Shown: positions 1 through 12,691 of the stretch, in pieces | Numbering within the stretch: position 1 is the first letter of the stretch | How the letters are laid out: each line of letters starts with the position of its first letter | Origin: Loxodes magnus | Lineage: Eukaryota; Ciliophora; Karyorelictea; Loxodida; Loxodidae | Reading direction: 5' to 3' | NCBI GenBank assembly: GCA_946699065.1 | Contig: CAMPDV010001760.1 | Coordinates: 31,352-95,351, forward strand | DNA length: 64,000 bases | Notes under the pieces: generated by a model | The model's input: only the letters and a program-made list of their open reading frames with translations | What the model was told of the DNA's origin: nothing | The model's database searches: none | Translations under genes and position numbers: made by a program

Positions 1-1870
1 AACTTTACAAGTTACTTAAATCAATGAATTCATGCTTATTTCATCTGAAATTAGGATTAAATCATCCGTCCAAGCTTTCGTAGTAAAAGTTCGACCACAT
101 ATCTTAAAATCGTATTTTTTTGGTAAGTTTCAATATTTCTTATAACAATATCATTGAAGATCATCGCAAGAACTTGTCCATGTGAACTCCCTTATAAAAC
201 TCTATTATTGTAGAGAAAATTTCTAGATAGGGCTCTGGCTAAATAAATCTAGGATCCAATTATTTATAAAAAGATTCAAAGCTATTAATTAATGCTAAAG
301 AAAGCTTAATTCTTCTTAAATTATCAAAAAGTAATCATCTATCAATAGTGTCAACTTTTCTACATCTATAAGAGTAGTAATAAGTTGCTTTTTCTTTCCT
401 CATCTTATATGAAAATCTATAATTTGTTGCAGAGTCCATACATTATGCATAGTTTAATTGCTTTTAAAGAATCCTTTTTATGAGGGGTGTATAATTCTAC
501 GCTAATTAACTTATTCATAAAGTCTCTAAGTTAATAGTTTTTCGTAAAATTTTAGAATTATGCTAATAAGAGCTATAGATCTCTAATTCTTTCATTCATT
601 TTTCGATTCTTTTTTATAATTAGAGAGAATTCTTATCTACTTTAATTAATTAAGAATTCGTTGATTTCTTAACATATTATTAATAAACTTTCAAAGAACA
701 ATATGGAACTATTTATTTGCATATTTAATCAATTCTGCTTTAATACCATCTAAACCTGATGATTTATTATCTAGTTACTTATTATTACTTAAAACTCATT
801 AAAACTAAAGAGATTTAATCCTTGTAGATAAGATTCTTAGTATTTTTTAACAAAATCACTATTTTAAAAATATTATAAATCTTTTTATTACATGCTTTTA
901 ATTCTTTCTAATCAATATCCTTATTTGTATTGAAAACATTATTTTCTCAATTGTTTATAAAATGAGAAAATACTTCCAAATCTAAATACATATTGTTGCG
1001 CTTCTTTGGATTTAAAATTTTAATTGTTTATTTAAACATTTTATGTAGAGGTTTGTTAATTTTTCTCTATTATTTGTACTTATTTTATTTTAAATTACTA
1101 GTAATTTCTTTTATTTATATTAATTTTTTTAGTTTTTTCTTAAGATAATTTTATTATTATATAATTTGATCTTCCTTATTATTCTAAGGCCTATTAATAA
1201 GTTTTTATTGCTTAGTTCGCAGCATTAAAACTTTAAACTAAGTTTGATGCAATCTATTAAAACTATTATTAGGCAAACTTATCCTAAAACATTATCTACA
1301 TTATTTATTAGTATGTGCTTAATATAGTTATATTTTTTATCTATATGATTTTCATTTATCAAGTCGAAAATTGTTGAGCATCCATCAAATTGAGAGTTTT
1401 AATCGGATCTTACTTTTAAATTCTAGAGTTTATTAATTTTAAAGATAACTCTGAGAGCAAGTATTTGAATATTTGAATATTTAAATATTTAAATTAAGTA
1501 ATATCAAAAAATGATCTGTATAAAGTTGTATTTTTATATAAAAATTTAGATTTATTTCTTTAATTTTTTCTAAAGTATATTCTAAATCTTTCTTAATCTG
1601 AATTAATTTTTATTCATTAAAAGGTTATAAAACCCCTAAATTTAATGTAAGTCTTTCCACTATTTTTACAATTTTTCTTTCAATTTAATCTGTTTTAAGT
1701 GAAGTTTTCTATTATTCGAGAAAATTAGTGATTTTATTTTTGTCATAATTAAAGAAAGATTCTTGCTTTTGCATTTTTTATGAAAAAGATATTTAAGAAT
1801 TGTTTATATTTTGTTTATGACATAAAAGAAAACATAATTTATTAAAGTGACTTCAGCTTTTTTTATTTAA
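1..1870 (-). pseudogene. LINE ORF2 (reverse transcriptase), partial at the left edge
   Basis: ORF2 of a non-LTR retrotransposon, which would copy element RNA into DNA at the target site. Read on the minus strand with TAA/TAG as Gln, RT blocks occur in order: SSGLDGIKAELIKY near 730-770, then RSIALISIILKFYEKLL with a following HPSQKGFF near 465-590, SSHGQVLA near 180-200, and the catalytic block AWTDDLILIS at about 44-75. The residue before DD is Thr where Ala is usual, and Trp replaces the common Tyr or Phe. Frames break at several TGA codons and shifts, so it is decayed. The upstream part (about 800-1,870), where an endonuclease domain would lie, is too degraded for me to read. It sits directly downstream of ORF1 on the same strand. 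The C-terminus lies outside the window. Confidence 0.8.
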
Positions 1871-2565
1871 TCAAATAAGAGTTTGTATAAGTTTTTTCTT
1901 ATCAGAAATCTTCTTCGGAGTAGACTTGTACTATTTCTCTCTTTGCCGTGTTTCCAATAAGAATTGCCTTTATAAATTTTTCAATATCAAATCCGTGTTA
2001 CCTTTTATTTCATTAGTACTAGAAGTATTGCTTGAATTATTTATTGTTCTTTTCTTATATATAATTTTGTTTTTTTGAGCAGTATATTCTAAATATTTTA
2101 TTTCAATTCTTTCGTTCTTCTATTTTTCCTAAAATTTCCAACAGTTTCTTATCTTGTGCCCTTGGCTCTTACAGTATCTGCATCTTATTATCGTTCTTCT
2201 TTATGTATAAATTAATGCTTAGTTTATTAATTCTCTCCCTTCCTCTACATCCATAAGATCATAGTTTATCTTATTTTACATTTCCAGATTTTCTTCTTAA
2301 TTTATTATTTGTAATTTTTCTTCGGTCCGCTGGATTAATGAGTATATTTGCCGATTATAAGGTTTATTTACGATATCGCATTTTAATCCATTTTTTCCTT
2401 TTTCATTTAATTAATTTGCTAAGTTAGAACATATACTTCGTTTGAAAGTTCTTAAACTACCTGTTAGAGTTTAAGATTTTCGTTTTGTAGATTTTGAAGA
2501 TAAATTTATATTTCTTATTATATTTTATTAATATAGCTTGGAGATTTTTATTTTTTAGGTGCCAT
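1871..2565 (-). pseudogene. LINE ORF1, gag-like zinc-knuckle protein
   Basis: Nucleic-acid-binding ORF1 protein of a non-LTR element. ATG at 2565 gives MAPKKQKSPSYINK and a Gln/Asn-rich helical segment. A single frameshift near 2,400 moves into a frame running through NYDLMDVEEGRELINQ and an intact CCHC knuckle (CRYCKSQGHKIRNC, 2,141-2,182). A block EYTAQKNKIIYKKR follows, with a TGA stop at 1,871-1,873. The same order (coiled coil, CX2CX4HX4C, then a Y-x-T-x2-x-x-IY-x-KK block) recurs in the other ORF1 units of this window. ORF2 follows on the same strand, so this is the ordinary LINE arrangement. One frameshift is the only obvious lesion; otherwise the reading frame is convincing. Confidence 0.78.
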
Positions 2566-2744
2566 TTTTATATTTTATTTATAATATGAAATATTTTATT
2601 TACTTTAGCCAAGTTTAACTTATTTGCATATCTTTTGTTTCACTTATTATAACTATAATTTTTATATTATTTCATTATAAATCACCCATATTCAAATTTT
2701 AGTTCACCATATTGTTTTAAAACGCCTAACTTTTATGTTTTTTT

Positions 2745-2977
2745 TAATTTCCTCATTTTTATAAAAATAATAATGGGATAAAATTTTAGTCGATTTGGCT
2801 TTTAGAAGGAAAATAGATAAGTGGAAAATTGATAAGAGGAAGAATAATGATAGATAAACATTTAATCAGTTAAAACTAAGAAATAATAATAAAAGTATAC
2901 AGTTCATATAAATTCCTTACCTCTTTACATCTTAGAATACATTTTTTCTTATTAAGACTTTAAATAAATTTGCAGGA
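2745..2977 (+). other. Conserved leader of the LRR family (copy 1)
   Basis: About 230 bp ahead of LRR copy 1 is recognisable ahead of the other copies too. It includes ATAATGGGA, a purine-rich GGAAGAATAATGATAGATAA stretch, GTTCATATAAATTCCTTACC and TTACATCTTAGAA. Conservation outside the reading frame suggests either a 5' UTR or promoter carried with each copy, or simply the extent of the duplicated module. I cannot tell which from sequence alone. Confidence 0.6.
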
Positions 2978-4280
2978 ATGAATAAGTGTAAAAAAAGTGA
3001 TTAAAAGTATAATATGAAACCTTTTAAGTTAATGCTAATAATATTTTAAGAAACTTAAAAAAGACTAATAATTGGTAAGAATCGCTTTTTGAAAATGAGA
3101 AAGATAAAAAATAAATAACTTAAGAAGATGCTATATAACTTTTGGAAATAATTAAATAAAGTTTTAGTAAAATAGAAAAGCATAACTCATTCTCTTTAAT
3201 CCTAGATCTAAATTAAATTCAATGTCTTGAATAGTATAAGAATAAAGATTAGTAATTTGAGAGAAAATTAGATTAAATGATGTAGTATCTTATTGAAACA
3301 TTAAGAAAGTAAAAATAGATTAAGTAATAGCATATATAAAACTAAAAAGTACTTACATGTGGATAATAAATAAAATCTTTTTATTTGGAAGGAATATGTT
3401 GAAATAATTACATTAGTAAAGTTTTACTTTTATGCCCTAATTTATAGACTTTAAAAATTAATTATTGTGATATTAAAGAAGAAAATCTTGGAAATATAAA
3501 TAAACTATAATATTTAAAAGAATTCTATTTAGATCATAATAGGACAGAATTGAATGGATGATATTTATAATTTAATAGTGACTGCTAACTTTAAACTATT
3601 TCGTTTTAAGGCTCCTGAATTAGAAAATGTTAATTTTTGATAGATTATTTAAGATTAAAAGGAGAAAAACTAAGAAGATTATATCTTGAAATTGGGTATT
3701 TAGACTCAGATCAATTAATTGGAATTTTCTAAAATAGTTAAAATTTAGAAGATATAAAAATTGAATGATCTAAATAAAAGCATTAAAAATGATTATAATA
3801 TATAGAATAAAACTTGCTAAATATAAAAAGTTTAAAATTATGATAATGTTAAATTGATAAATAAACACTCTTTTAACTTTTTTAGAACAATAAATCTAAT
3901 ATAGAAAAATTAGAATTTTATAGTTGTAATTAAATAGATTTAGAAATAATTCAAATTATAATTTAAAGATTCTAAAACTTAAAATCCCTTAGCTTATATA
4001 GTTGCTAAAATATCAACACATAAAGCATTGAATATATTTTCTAAAATAGCAAAAGTTTAGAAAAATTAGAATTAGTTTTTTTAGATTTAAAAAAAGAATT
4101 GAGATTAAAGAATGAATAAGATTAATTATATGAGTTCTGAAGTAAATTATAATTATTTGAACTATAAGGTTGCAAAATTAATTGAAATTAAATTTCTGAA
4201 AATATGATAAATGAATTAATTGAGTTAAAGAAACAATTTCCAAGTCTTATAATAAAAGGAATATAAAAGAACTAAACTTT
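2978..4280 (+). pseudogene. Leucine-rich-repeat protein, copy 1
   Basis: Ciliate-type LRR protein of the RNI/F-box-like kind, function unknown. Under TAA/TAG=Gln one frame shows ECLEQYKNKDQQFERKL-like helix sequence (here QCLEQYKNKDQQFERKLDQ) and then a run of leucine-rich units, such as LQTLKINYCDI, LRRLYLEIGYLDSDQL, IEKLEFYSCNQIDLEIIQ, LKSLSLYSCQNI and LEKLELVFLDL, ending ELKKQFPSLIIKGI. The frame carries several TGA codons, including 3,400-3,402 and 3,790-3,792, which recur at the same places in other copies. No TGA stop closes the frame at the position used by the minus-strand copies. The ATG at 2978 is conserved but not in the LRR frame, so the true start is uncertain. Adjacent to a LINE on the left. 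Confidence 0.75.
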
Positions 4281-4640
4281 AAAACTTATTTTTTAATAAA
4301 GTTAACATTTAAAAATAATTGCAACTTTTATAATATTTATTATAAATTTTCTATTTATCAAAGGTCCTTTAGCATAGTTTATTTATATATTATTTAATTA
4401 GTGTTGCATTTATGACTTTTTAGAATTGTTTATAACTTCTTATTACTTTATATTAAATAATTTATAAGCTTTATTTCTAATTTTCTTATTAATTTAAGAT
4501 ATTTAAAAGTTAATTAATGTATATTTAGTTATAAGTTATATATTTTTATTTTTAAACTAAGAGTCTTTTAGATTCCTATTTTTTTATTTTTATTAGTTTT
4601 TTAATAAAAATATTTAAATTAAAAAGATATCTTTTACTTA

Positions 4641-4900
4641 AAAGAGAACAGTAAGGACCTGCCCATGCATAAATTTCCATATATATGGTAATCACAATCA
4701 GCTCTATTGATGGACTTATTTTCAACTCCCAATCACATTAACAAAAGCTCCATGATTCTGTAGTTGAATACAGGCCGAGCATGAATTAAAATCCGGTCGT
4801 CCTTTCGAAGCCTGCTCCCACTGGAAAAAGTAAGTACTTCGCTCCAAGGAAGATATCCAAACGATTAGCCAATGAACCTGGATTTCAAAAGTAAGTGTGA
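4641..4900 (+). pseudogene. GC-rich coding fragment, unrecognised
   Basis: A short patch far less AT-rich than its surroundings. With Tetrahymena code it holds an open frame, ATG at 4685 to TGA at 4898-4900, 71 codons, reading MVITISSIDGLIFNS then EYRPSMNQNPVVLSKPAPTG and KYFAPRKISKRLANEPGF. The frame extends upstream without a stop to at least 4641. Base composition and ordinary residue content resemble the N-terminal parts of ORF1 units elsewhere in the window, but I see no diagnostic motif. It lies between LRR copy 1 and a LINE on the same strand, so it may be a detached ORF1 N-terminus. Confidence 0.4.
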
Positions 4901-4904
4901 ATTT

Positions 4905-5475
4905 TCATAAGCTCCTAATTTAACTATAATTTTAGATTTTAATAACCATTTTTAAACTAAGCTTGAAGAAAAGTAACCTTCTTAAACTTTTGTCACTAAT
5001 TTCAATTAATGTTGGTTTAGATAGTCACCTACTTATTTTTTAATATATTAGAGTTTATTAAAGAAATAAACTTTTTTCTCTATAATTATTAATAAAGATG
5101 CAATTCTTTTCAATAACTTCTGACATTTTATTATTTTAACCTTTAAAAAAGAATAATAAATCTAAACTTAATTAATTAATTAAATATCTAAGCCTAATAA
5201 AATTTCTAAATTATATAGAATGTTCTTCATAAGCTTAATTAATATTTTATTAATTAGATTGCTAAAGATAGTTATAAAATGAGATATGGATAGCCAGAAC
5301 AAGACTAAAAATACTTAATCAGATTAAGTAAAAACATATATAATAAGGAGTAGATATTTAGTTCATTTACTAATCTTTAATTAACTTATCTGCTTTTTTA
5401 AATAACTTGGAAAAAAGCTTAAAGATGAAAAGTTTAGCATCCTTTCTAGTAACTTATTATATTTTTTTTTAAGAG
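4905..5475. other. AT-rich spacer
   Basis: I see no coding signal or repeat here beyond simple A/T runs. Confidence 0.5.
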
Positions 5476-5479
5476 GCTC

Positions 5480-6640
5480 TCGAATTCCAGAAAACCATCA
5501 TCTATCACTACATGCCCCTTAAATTGATAGAAAAAAACTGTGGACAAAGGCATGGAGATTCATATCTTCTCCTTGGATATTGACTTAATCACTGTCCAAA
5601 TGGAGTTATTACTATCGAATTTGAAAAAATTAGCGAAATTGTCATCAGCATCCATGAGAATACAACCTGACTAAATGGAAAAATAACTTTGTATCTACAA
5701 TTAGAAGGACATATAAAGATCATTAATTCGAGATTTAAGATAAGACGATTAAAATGAATCACCCAGCATATGAAAATGCGATAATTGTTAAGTAATTGGA
5801 CACAATAACTATCAAGGCAAAAAGAGACGAAACAAGTTATTATAAATTATGTAGAAAATCTATAGAGGTGTTTGATGTAGGTTGAACTAAGAAGTAATAC
5901 TCTACTGAAAAAAGTAGAAGAAGAAAAAATAGAAAGTGTAAAGGAAGAAAAAAGAACACAAGAATAATTCGAATGGATCCCCTATTAACCAATAAAATAA
6001 TACTATAAATTTTAAACATAATGATTTATTCTTAATCAAAAGAATACTCAAAATAAGCATCTCAAAACAAAATTCCTAAAATTGATACAAAATGCTACTA
6101 AGAATAATATAAAACTATAAAAATTAAAAATAGAGACTAAAATACTGGAAAAAACCAGGAATCTGAACATTAAATTCTTACCTAATAGATCAATCTTAAG
6201 TCTCAGCTACTAACAAGAACCAAGGATTCAAAAAAAATAAATATACTCCTGTTAAGAATTGGGAAATACAAAAATTTCTAGCAAATTGAAAAAGCTAGAA
6301 AAACCCCATGGAAAAGCCATTATTTAGCTTTATTTCTTAATTGAGAAAATGATTACAGAAATATAAATCCTGAAGGTGGAAAAGAAGAATTTTCGGTTTC
6401 TTTTGTAAGATAAAAAAGATGATAAAGGCTTGGTAAATTAAGTTTAATTTTAAATTGAAGCAATAACTTCCAAATTTGTACTAATAGAAAAAATTAGTAG
6501 CAAATTTATAGAAAATTTAAGAAGAAGTTTACTTACCAATTAGGAAAATAAATTCAAACAGAAAAGATGGAAATTTAACAAAAAATTTAAAGCAATAAAT
6601 TTTTTTTTTCAAGCCCTTAATAGAACGATTTATCAAAAGG
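5480..6640 (+). pseudogene. Decayed ORF upstream of LINE, unrecognised
   Basis: Readable coding stretches in Tetrahymena code: MPLKLIEKNCGQRHGDSYLL, then CPNGVITIEFEKISEIVISI, LYLQLEGHIKIINSRFKIRR, and later KTPWKSHYLALFLN and NPEGGKEEFSVSFVR. Two TGA codons fall within the first 100 codons and there are frame changes between blocks, so it is broken. It is on the same strand as, and immediately ahead of, the coiled-coil ORF and ORF2 of the LINE that follows, so it may be the 5' part of that element's ORF1. I do not recognise a domain. An unrelated gene into which the LINE inserted is also possible. Confidence 0.4.
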
Positions 6641-6650
6641 CTGGAAATTT

Positions 6651-7640
6651 ATGGAAGTAATGTTTGAAGTGAAAAAGAGTGCTTGAGAAGCACTTAAAAT
6701 AATTTGGAACATCGAGAAGGCTATATTGTAACTTTTTGGAGTTATTTGCAGAAAGAAGCTGGCGTTATCTGATTCAAATGTGACATTACTCGAACAAAAA
6801 TTTGGAAATTAATAATATCAAGATAAATAGCTTTAAAAGGACAGCAATTATCTTAAAGATTATTTAGAGAAGCTGAAAAAATACAAGAAGATGGAAGAAT
6901 AATTATATGAGCTTATTGAAGATAAAGAATAATTATCTCAGTTTGAAATTGATTTAGATAAAGACATGTATAGTTGAGCATTGAATATAAAAACTTTTTA
7001 TCGTCTTTAATTTGAGGAAACATTTCCTCTAATTAAAGATAACTTTACCCTTTTAGTTAAAATTAATTAATTAAAGAATAGAGAAAATAAGCTGGAAATA
7101 GCACCTACATTCAAACCAAAAAAAACAGAACTCTAAATCAAACTTGAGGTTTATAAATTAATAATAAATTACAATTTAAGTAAAGAAAAAGCAAATATAG
7201 AATACATATACTTTAATCCAAAAAAATTTAAGAAGATTATGGTTTTGAAGTTTAAGAGAAGACAACATAACAAGATAAAATTAATTTAGAGGAAAAATAA
7301 AGCATTGTAGCATAAAACTGCATAAACCGAAAACATGGAGTCAAGTTAAATACATAAAAGCTTGGCTTACATAAGTATAAGAGTTAATCAGTCAAAAATA
7401 ATACTAGAGAAAATAAACCCTGGAATATTCATAATAAGAGGAATAAGGAAAAACAAGAAATAACTAATAATTCATGGAAGGAAAATGAAAGATATCATGG
7501 TCCTATAATAGAGCCATGTGGCTCAAATTATCGATATGTTGTACCTCTACGGATTCGGAGCGAGCATAAAAGTAGGATCAAATAATAATATAGAAGTTGC
7601 TTTTACGTTAAAGAAAATATTTTTTAAATAGGGTAAAAGA
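6651..7640 (+). pseudogene. LINE ORF1-like coiled-coil protein
   Basis: From ATG 6651 the frame is open in Tetrahymena code to 7,812, except for TGA codons at 6,684-6,686 and 6,975-6,977. It reads MEVMFEVKKSA, then YLKDYLEKLKKYKKMEEQLY and ELIEDKEQLSQFEIDLDKDM. This strongly heptad-like, Lys/Glu-rich part suggests a coiled coil at about residues 60-110. A basic C-terminal stretch (KFKRRQHNKIKL) follows. No CCHC knuckle is visible here, unlike the other ORF1 units. The last 170 bases of the open frame overlap the endonuclease-like frame of ORF2, so the true end is probably near 7,640. Most likely the ORF1 of the LINE, degraded. Confidence 0.5.
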
Positions 7641-10600
7641 AAAAGAATTTAACGGACTAAGCCAAGCAGAAATATATTAGGCAGACAGAATATTAAGTAT
7701 AAACTCGGATTACATGCTAGCAATAAAAAATATTTATGCTCCGATAGCCTAAGATCAAGCAGAACTGGATCTTTTAAACAACGGAGTAAAACAATTTGTG
7801 CACGCAGCAAATGATTTAGGTCTCATATTAATTATGAGGATCTTTAATGATTTTAACCAAATTAATTAAACACAGAAGGACAATATCTATTGAATCTTAT
7901 GCAGGAGGTCAAATCGGCATGCGAATATCTAATTTAAGACCCAATATATATTACTGCATAGGGGAGAGGTAGATTCAAAATTGACAATTATCTAACAGAT
8001 CAATTTTTTACACCCAATTCAAGCAACAATAAATTTTACTAACAAAGAAAAATAGGAAATCATTAATCTGGTAGAATAATATTATAGATAGAAAAAAAAG
8101 CAGGAACTATGTAAAGCAAAAAATATCTGTTTTAAAAAGCTTTAATAAAAATTTGTCTAAGAAAAATTCTAGAAATGATTCGAATAGATAAACATAAACA
8201 ATTTCTCACATCGAAGATATGAAGAATTTTATGATGAATGATATTAAAAAATTTATTAAGATATAGTTCTGATATACGAAATACTACTTAGATAACAAGA
8301 AAATGCAGTCACTCAAATGAAACGAAACAATTAAGAAAATAATTTAAGCTATGTAAACAAAGTAAAATGATAAAAAAGATAAAACAAACCAACTATAATA
8401 CTGTAGATTAAAATAAGATAGGAAAATAGAAGCAAATATAAAAAAGAATGTAGAAATCAATTTAACATCATCCTCAATGCAATTAATAAAGGGAACCTAA
8501 ATGACACAAGAAAGAATATGTAGATATTTTATGAAAGAGGAAAAATGGCAAATAAATGAGGAAAGCATTCAACATTTCAAGATATACTAAGAAAACTTAA
8601 ATAGGAATGGAAATAGCAATCTACCAAATCAGTTTAGAAACAGATTACCAATGGAAATAAAAATGACTGAAATATAATAAATGCATAAGAAATTTATCGC
8701 AATGAAAAACAGCAGGTCCAGATCAAATATAGGCAGGCATAATAAATTCTGGAGGTTAAAAATTAATAGAGGCAACGGCTAAGCTAACGAAAGAAATATT
8801 AGAATCAGGAAACATTCTTGTAAAATAAAAGAATCATATATTGTACTTCTTCATAATAAAGTTAATACAGCTCATTCGAAGAACTATAGACCTATCTCCC
8901 TTATAAATTATGCGCTAAAAATTATAGACCTAAGGATATTTGAATAAATAAAACCATAATAAAACCATATCTAATCAACCATGATGATGAATTGAAATAT
9001 GGTTTCAAGCCAGGTAAGACCTGCGCACAATATATTTTCAATCTCAGAACTATAAAGAATGACTTTATAAAAAAATATATAGAAACAGCTGAAATTTTTT
9101 TTGCATAAGGAAGGCCTCTTATTCAGAAATAAGGCCAGATATATAACAGTTTTTGAATGAAATAGAAGTTTCTGAACAATTAATAAAAAAATTTGCGGAA
9201 ATATACAGAGAAGAAGATATTAAACTGAAAACAAATGGTTTTCATTCTGATAGATTTAGAACAGAAAAGGCAGTTAAATAAAGATGTATAATATATTAAA
9301 TATCATAATGAACATATTTCTAAATAAACTAAGAGAAAAACAGATTGGAATAATAATAGAACTGGAAACATAATATCTTGTAATGTAAAGATCTTATGTA
9401 GCATTAGTTTATGCGACGATATTGAATGCATAGATTAATCAGACCAAATACAATAACTGAATGAAGTATAATACAAATGAAACAAAAGATAAAACATGAA
9501 AATAGCTGATAAAGAAAAATGACTATAATTAAATGGAAATAAAAATAAAACTTTAAGGTCAATAAACTTAAAAGGTATAGAGATAGAAAGGGCGAGTACT
9601 TTTAATTATCTGGATTACTGGAGATAGGAAAAAGTATCATTCTAAAAGCATCTAGAGTCTAGAATTACTGAATATTAAAGAATATAAGGATGAAATATAA
9701 ATAAAATCCCATTATTAAAAGGCATTACTCCATATAACGTACAAATGGTACTAATATTTTGTTAATTAAATTTTTAGATACGGAAGTGAATACATTCCAT
9801 TAATATAGAAATTATAGAAAATAACATATTAAAGAACTTGAAAAAATCTAACTAAAATCCTTTAGAGCGATAACAGATGGATCAATCTGCGTTTAAACGA
9901 AATACTTGAATGCTAAATGCAATTTACTAAAATTTATTTCTACTTATGATATCGAAAGCTAATATTCAGACGGAAATTATTATTAAACTTTGGATTAGCT
10001 TTAGACGGTTGAATGTGCTTGCTAAAAAAACAGCTTCCTATTTGAATTTTACTAATAAAATGTAATGAATAAATTGCAACTCAATGACTTAATTTTGTCA
10101 AGGAAGAATTTAAGGGCAAAAAGATCAAAAAATTATAAATGAAGCAATAAAATTCAAAAAAATGTAGAAACAATAATCTGCATGTAGGATATGATAAAAA
10201 ATTTTATTTTCAGAAGTTAATGGCTGGAATCTTTTATTATAGACCAACTCAACTACCCAAAAAACAACAAAAGCAGAAATTAGTAAATTTGTTATTTGCT
10301 TAGAATAAGAGTCAAATGCAGTGGTAAAGTACTTACGTTAAAGGTAAGATACTTGTCAGACAGTGACATATGTAGTCTATGTAAAACGGAGTAGAAGACG
10401 AAGTCCATATAATTGAAGAATGTGAATAATATTAATAATAAAGATTTATATTGACTTTGAAAATAAATGCAGCAAACCTTAATAAACCCTAAACAAATAT
10501 AATGGAAACTAAATTAAATATAACTAAAATAGTTTGGAGTAGCTTTGAAATTGAAAACCAAATTCGTTCAGTAAAGTGAATAAAGAAGCATAAAAATATT

Positions 10601-10920
10601 TGAATTAAAGATATTTTAAAAAGCATTTTAGAAAAAATAAAGGATATACCAAAATAAAATAATTCATTTTCAAAAAGCAATAGTAAAATACAAAAGAGCA
10701 GATTCGAACGTTCATACTTGAATATATAAAAATTAACTAATAGAAAAAGTAAAAGGATAAAAAGAAAATAAGATCAGTTTGATAATAAAGTTGAGCAAAG
10801 CCTAAGAAAGGTTCAAAAGATGAACAGATGAAATGGAAAAAATAAGATAGATAATATACAAAGAAGCAAAAACCAATTTATGTTTGCTCTAAAAGGAAAT
10901 TAGAAAAATTGACCTTTCTC
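7641..10920 (+). pseudogene. LINE ORF2: APE-type endonuclease, reverse transcriptase, C-terminal zinc motif
   Basis: Second ORF of a non-LTR retrotransposon. Domains in order: endonuclease fragment SDYMLAIKNIYAPIAQDQAE followed by LGLILIMRIFNDF (the usual GDFN is altered to RIFND), about 7,700-7,870; RT start AGPDQI near 8,715; NYRPISLINYALKII at about 8,880-8,920; KYGFKPGKTCAQYIF near 8,995-9,040; a catalytic block reading VY-x-DDI at about 9,405-9,425, where one base is missing inside the Ala codon of YADD; and a C-terminal CX2CX8HX4C motif (CSLCKT, VEDEVHIIEEC) at 10,371-10,423 split by another one-base loss. Multiple TGA codons and shifts make it non-functional. Length fits a full-size ORF2. 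Confidence 0.85.
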
Positions 10921-10956
10921 AGAAATCAAATCCTATAAGTCATGTCTTAAATCGTC

Positions 10957-11468
10957 TCAATGCGTCTGTAATCTTGAGCTTCTAAATAAGATTAAATATT
11001 TTTTCCAATACAGATTTCCGTTTGGTATCTTAAATAGTTTTAAATTCCTCTTTTTGATATTATTTTCCCTTGAATCTATAGCCCTGGCTTATGTCCTTAT
11101 TTTTTACAATATAAACATCTTTTTTCTATTTTCTAATTAGAAGCAAGATTCTGTTCTCCTCTTGATTCTCCAATCGTTAGTTTGATTCGTTCCAGTTAAC
11201 TGATCGTCTGGTAAAAATTTTGTCTTTAATTCCATTAGATTTGAATAATCTTTCCATTTCTTAAGAAAATTTCTGTTAGTTTAATTGTTGCTTAGGATTC
11301 TATTCATTTATCAGTTTGCTAATTGTTAGCATAAGAGATTAGTTTTTACTTAAGGTCTTAAATTTTTTTTAACTTCTAGTTATCCAATTGTAGCAAATAG
11401 AAATCGTTAGAAAAATCTGGCTAACTATTAGGTTTTGTTGGAGAAGTTAGTTATTTCTTAGGTGGCAT
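10957..11468 (-). pseudogene. ORF1 N-terminal fragment (MPPKKQ type)
   Basis: ATG at 11,468 gives MPPKKQLTSPTKPNSQPDF and DFYLLQLDNQKLKKIQDLKQ, a helical segment, to a TGA after 54 codons. A shifted frame continues with LKKWKDYSNLMELKTKFLPD and ends at TGA 10,957-10,959. The opening matches the starts at 2,565 (MAPKKQ), 38,812 (MASKKQ) and 39,222 (MIPKKQ). There is no zinc knuckle, so it is 3'-truncated. It meets the tail of the plus-strand LINE near 10,920, that is, tail to tail. Confidence 0.55.
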
Positions 11469-11492
11469 TTTGTAATATATAATACTGTCTGA

Positions 11493-11960
11493 CCATACGA
11501 AAAGTAGGAATTCTAATTTTAGATAAAAAAGTTAAAATTTGAAGCATATTTAGAATAATCTTATGCTTAAGTGGTAACTAATGTCCTGCATGTTGGTTAA
11601 TTTGTACAAAAACAGATAATAGAATCAGTTATCTGTGCTTTAAAAAATAAGATTTTGATTTCTATTGGAAATATCTTACCAATAGACGCTTTTTCTTAAA
11701 AGAATCCTTATGGTAAGGTTATATGCTCAAACAAAGAACTAGTTATTATTTCTTATTAAAGAAAATAAATAGAAGAAGTACAGAACGTTCCAGATCATAT
11801 ACTGTGTCCTAAATGTTAAAATATTAATAACAAAAAAGCTTTAAAGAAATTACTTTTAAACAATGCAAGAAAGAATTGTATGTTTAAGCAAAAAAAAGAA
11901 AAATGGAAATGTGGAGAATGGAATGATAAACGTGTTGGTGCTGCAAGACAACAAATCTGA
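11493..11960 (+). pseudogene. Cys-rich ORF, unrecognised (zinc-ribbon-like)
   Basis: An open frame of 155 codons in Tetrahymena code ends at TGA 11,958-11,960, with a TGA just upstream at 11,490 and no early Met, so it looks like an internal piece. It reads VVTNVLHVGQFVQKQIIESV, then ILISIGNILPIDAF and KVICSNKELVIISY. A Cys-rich tail has LCPKC, about 25 residues later NC, and then KWKCGEW. CPxC paired with CxxC/W resembles the zinc ribbon seen in many transposases, RNA polymerase subunits and helicases, but I cannot assign it. The frame resumes after the TGA with LVQNSEDFKYLSIDQKCNIV, so that stop may be a lesion. It does not resemble the LINE ORFs around it. Confidence 0.45.
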
Positions 11961-12691
11961 TTAGTTTAAAATAGTGAAGATTTTAAATATTTGAGTATAG
12001 ATTAGAAATGTAATATAGTAAAATAGTATGAAAATATTTGCCTATAAAATAATTAATTAAAAAGCACGATTTAGTGATAATAGAATAAATTTGTATTATA
12101 AACATAATTTATAATTAGCTAAGATACTTTTAAACTGAACATTTAGTATAAACTTATTGTCTTTAAAATTATACAACTGCTAAATAGCCAAATCATTCAA
12201 CTTAATATGTATTAAACAAGCGGAAAAGAAACTAGATTTAGCATAAGAGCATCAAAGAGCAAGTAAACTTATAAACATTTCTACACTATTTCTTACAATA
12301 AAAATTAAATTTCTTATATTATCCATGGTGAATATAACAAAAGTTGAACCTCTTTAATTTAGATTATTACAAAAATAATGGATTAAATCTCTTCTAAGCG
12401 AAAAACTAAATAAACCTTAATATTGAATTAATAAAAGTGATAAAAAACTTTTTTCGAAGAATCAGACACTATAATTTTCGATCTGGAGCTCTATTAAAAA
12501 TTAAGACTTTCTATAACTCGCTGCAAAGTTCGACAAAAAACAATTAATTAAAAAAGGAAATTGGCAGCAAATTGAAACATAAAAAGTAAGCTTTAACTAA
12601 AATAAATAGAATAGAGACTCAACCGGTTTATCTTACGTGCACTATCAATAATCTTATAGAACTAAAACAAAGGAAATCTTACGGATATTGA

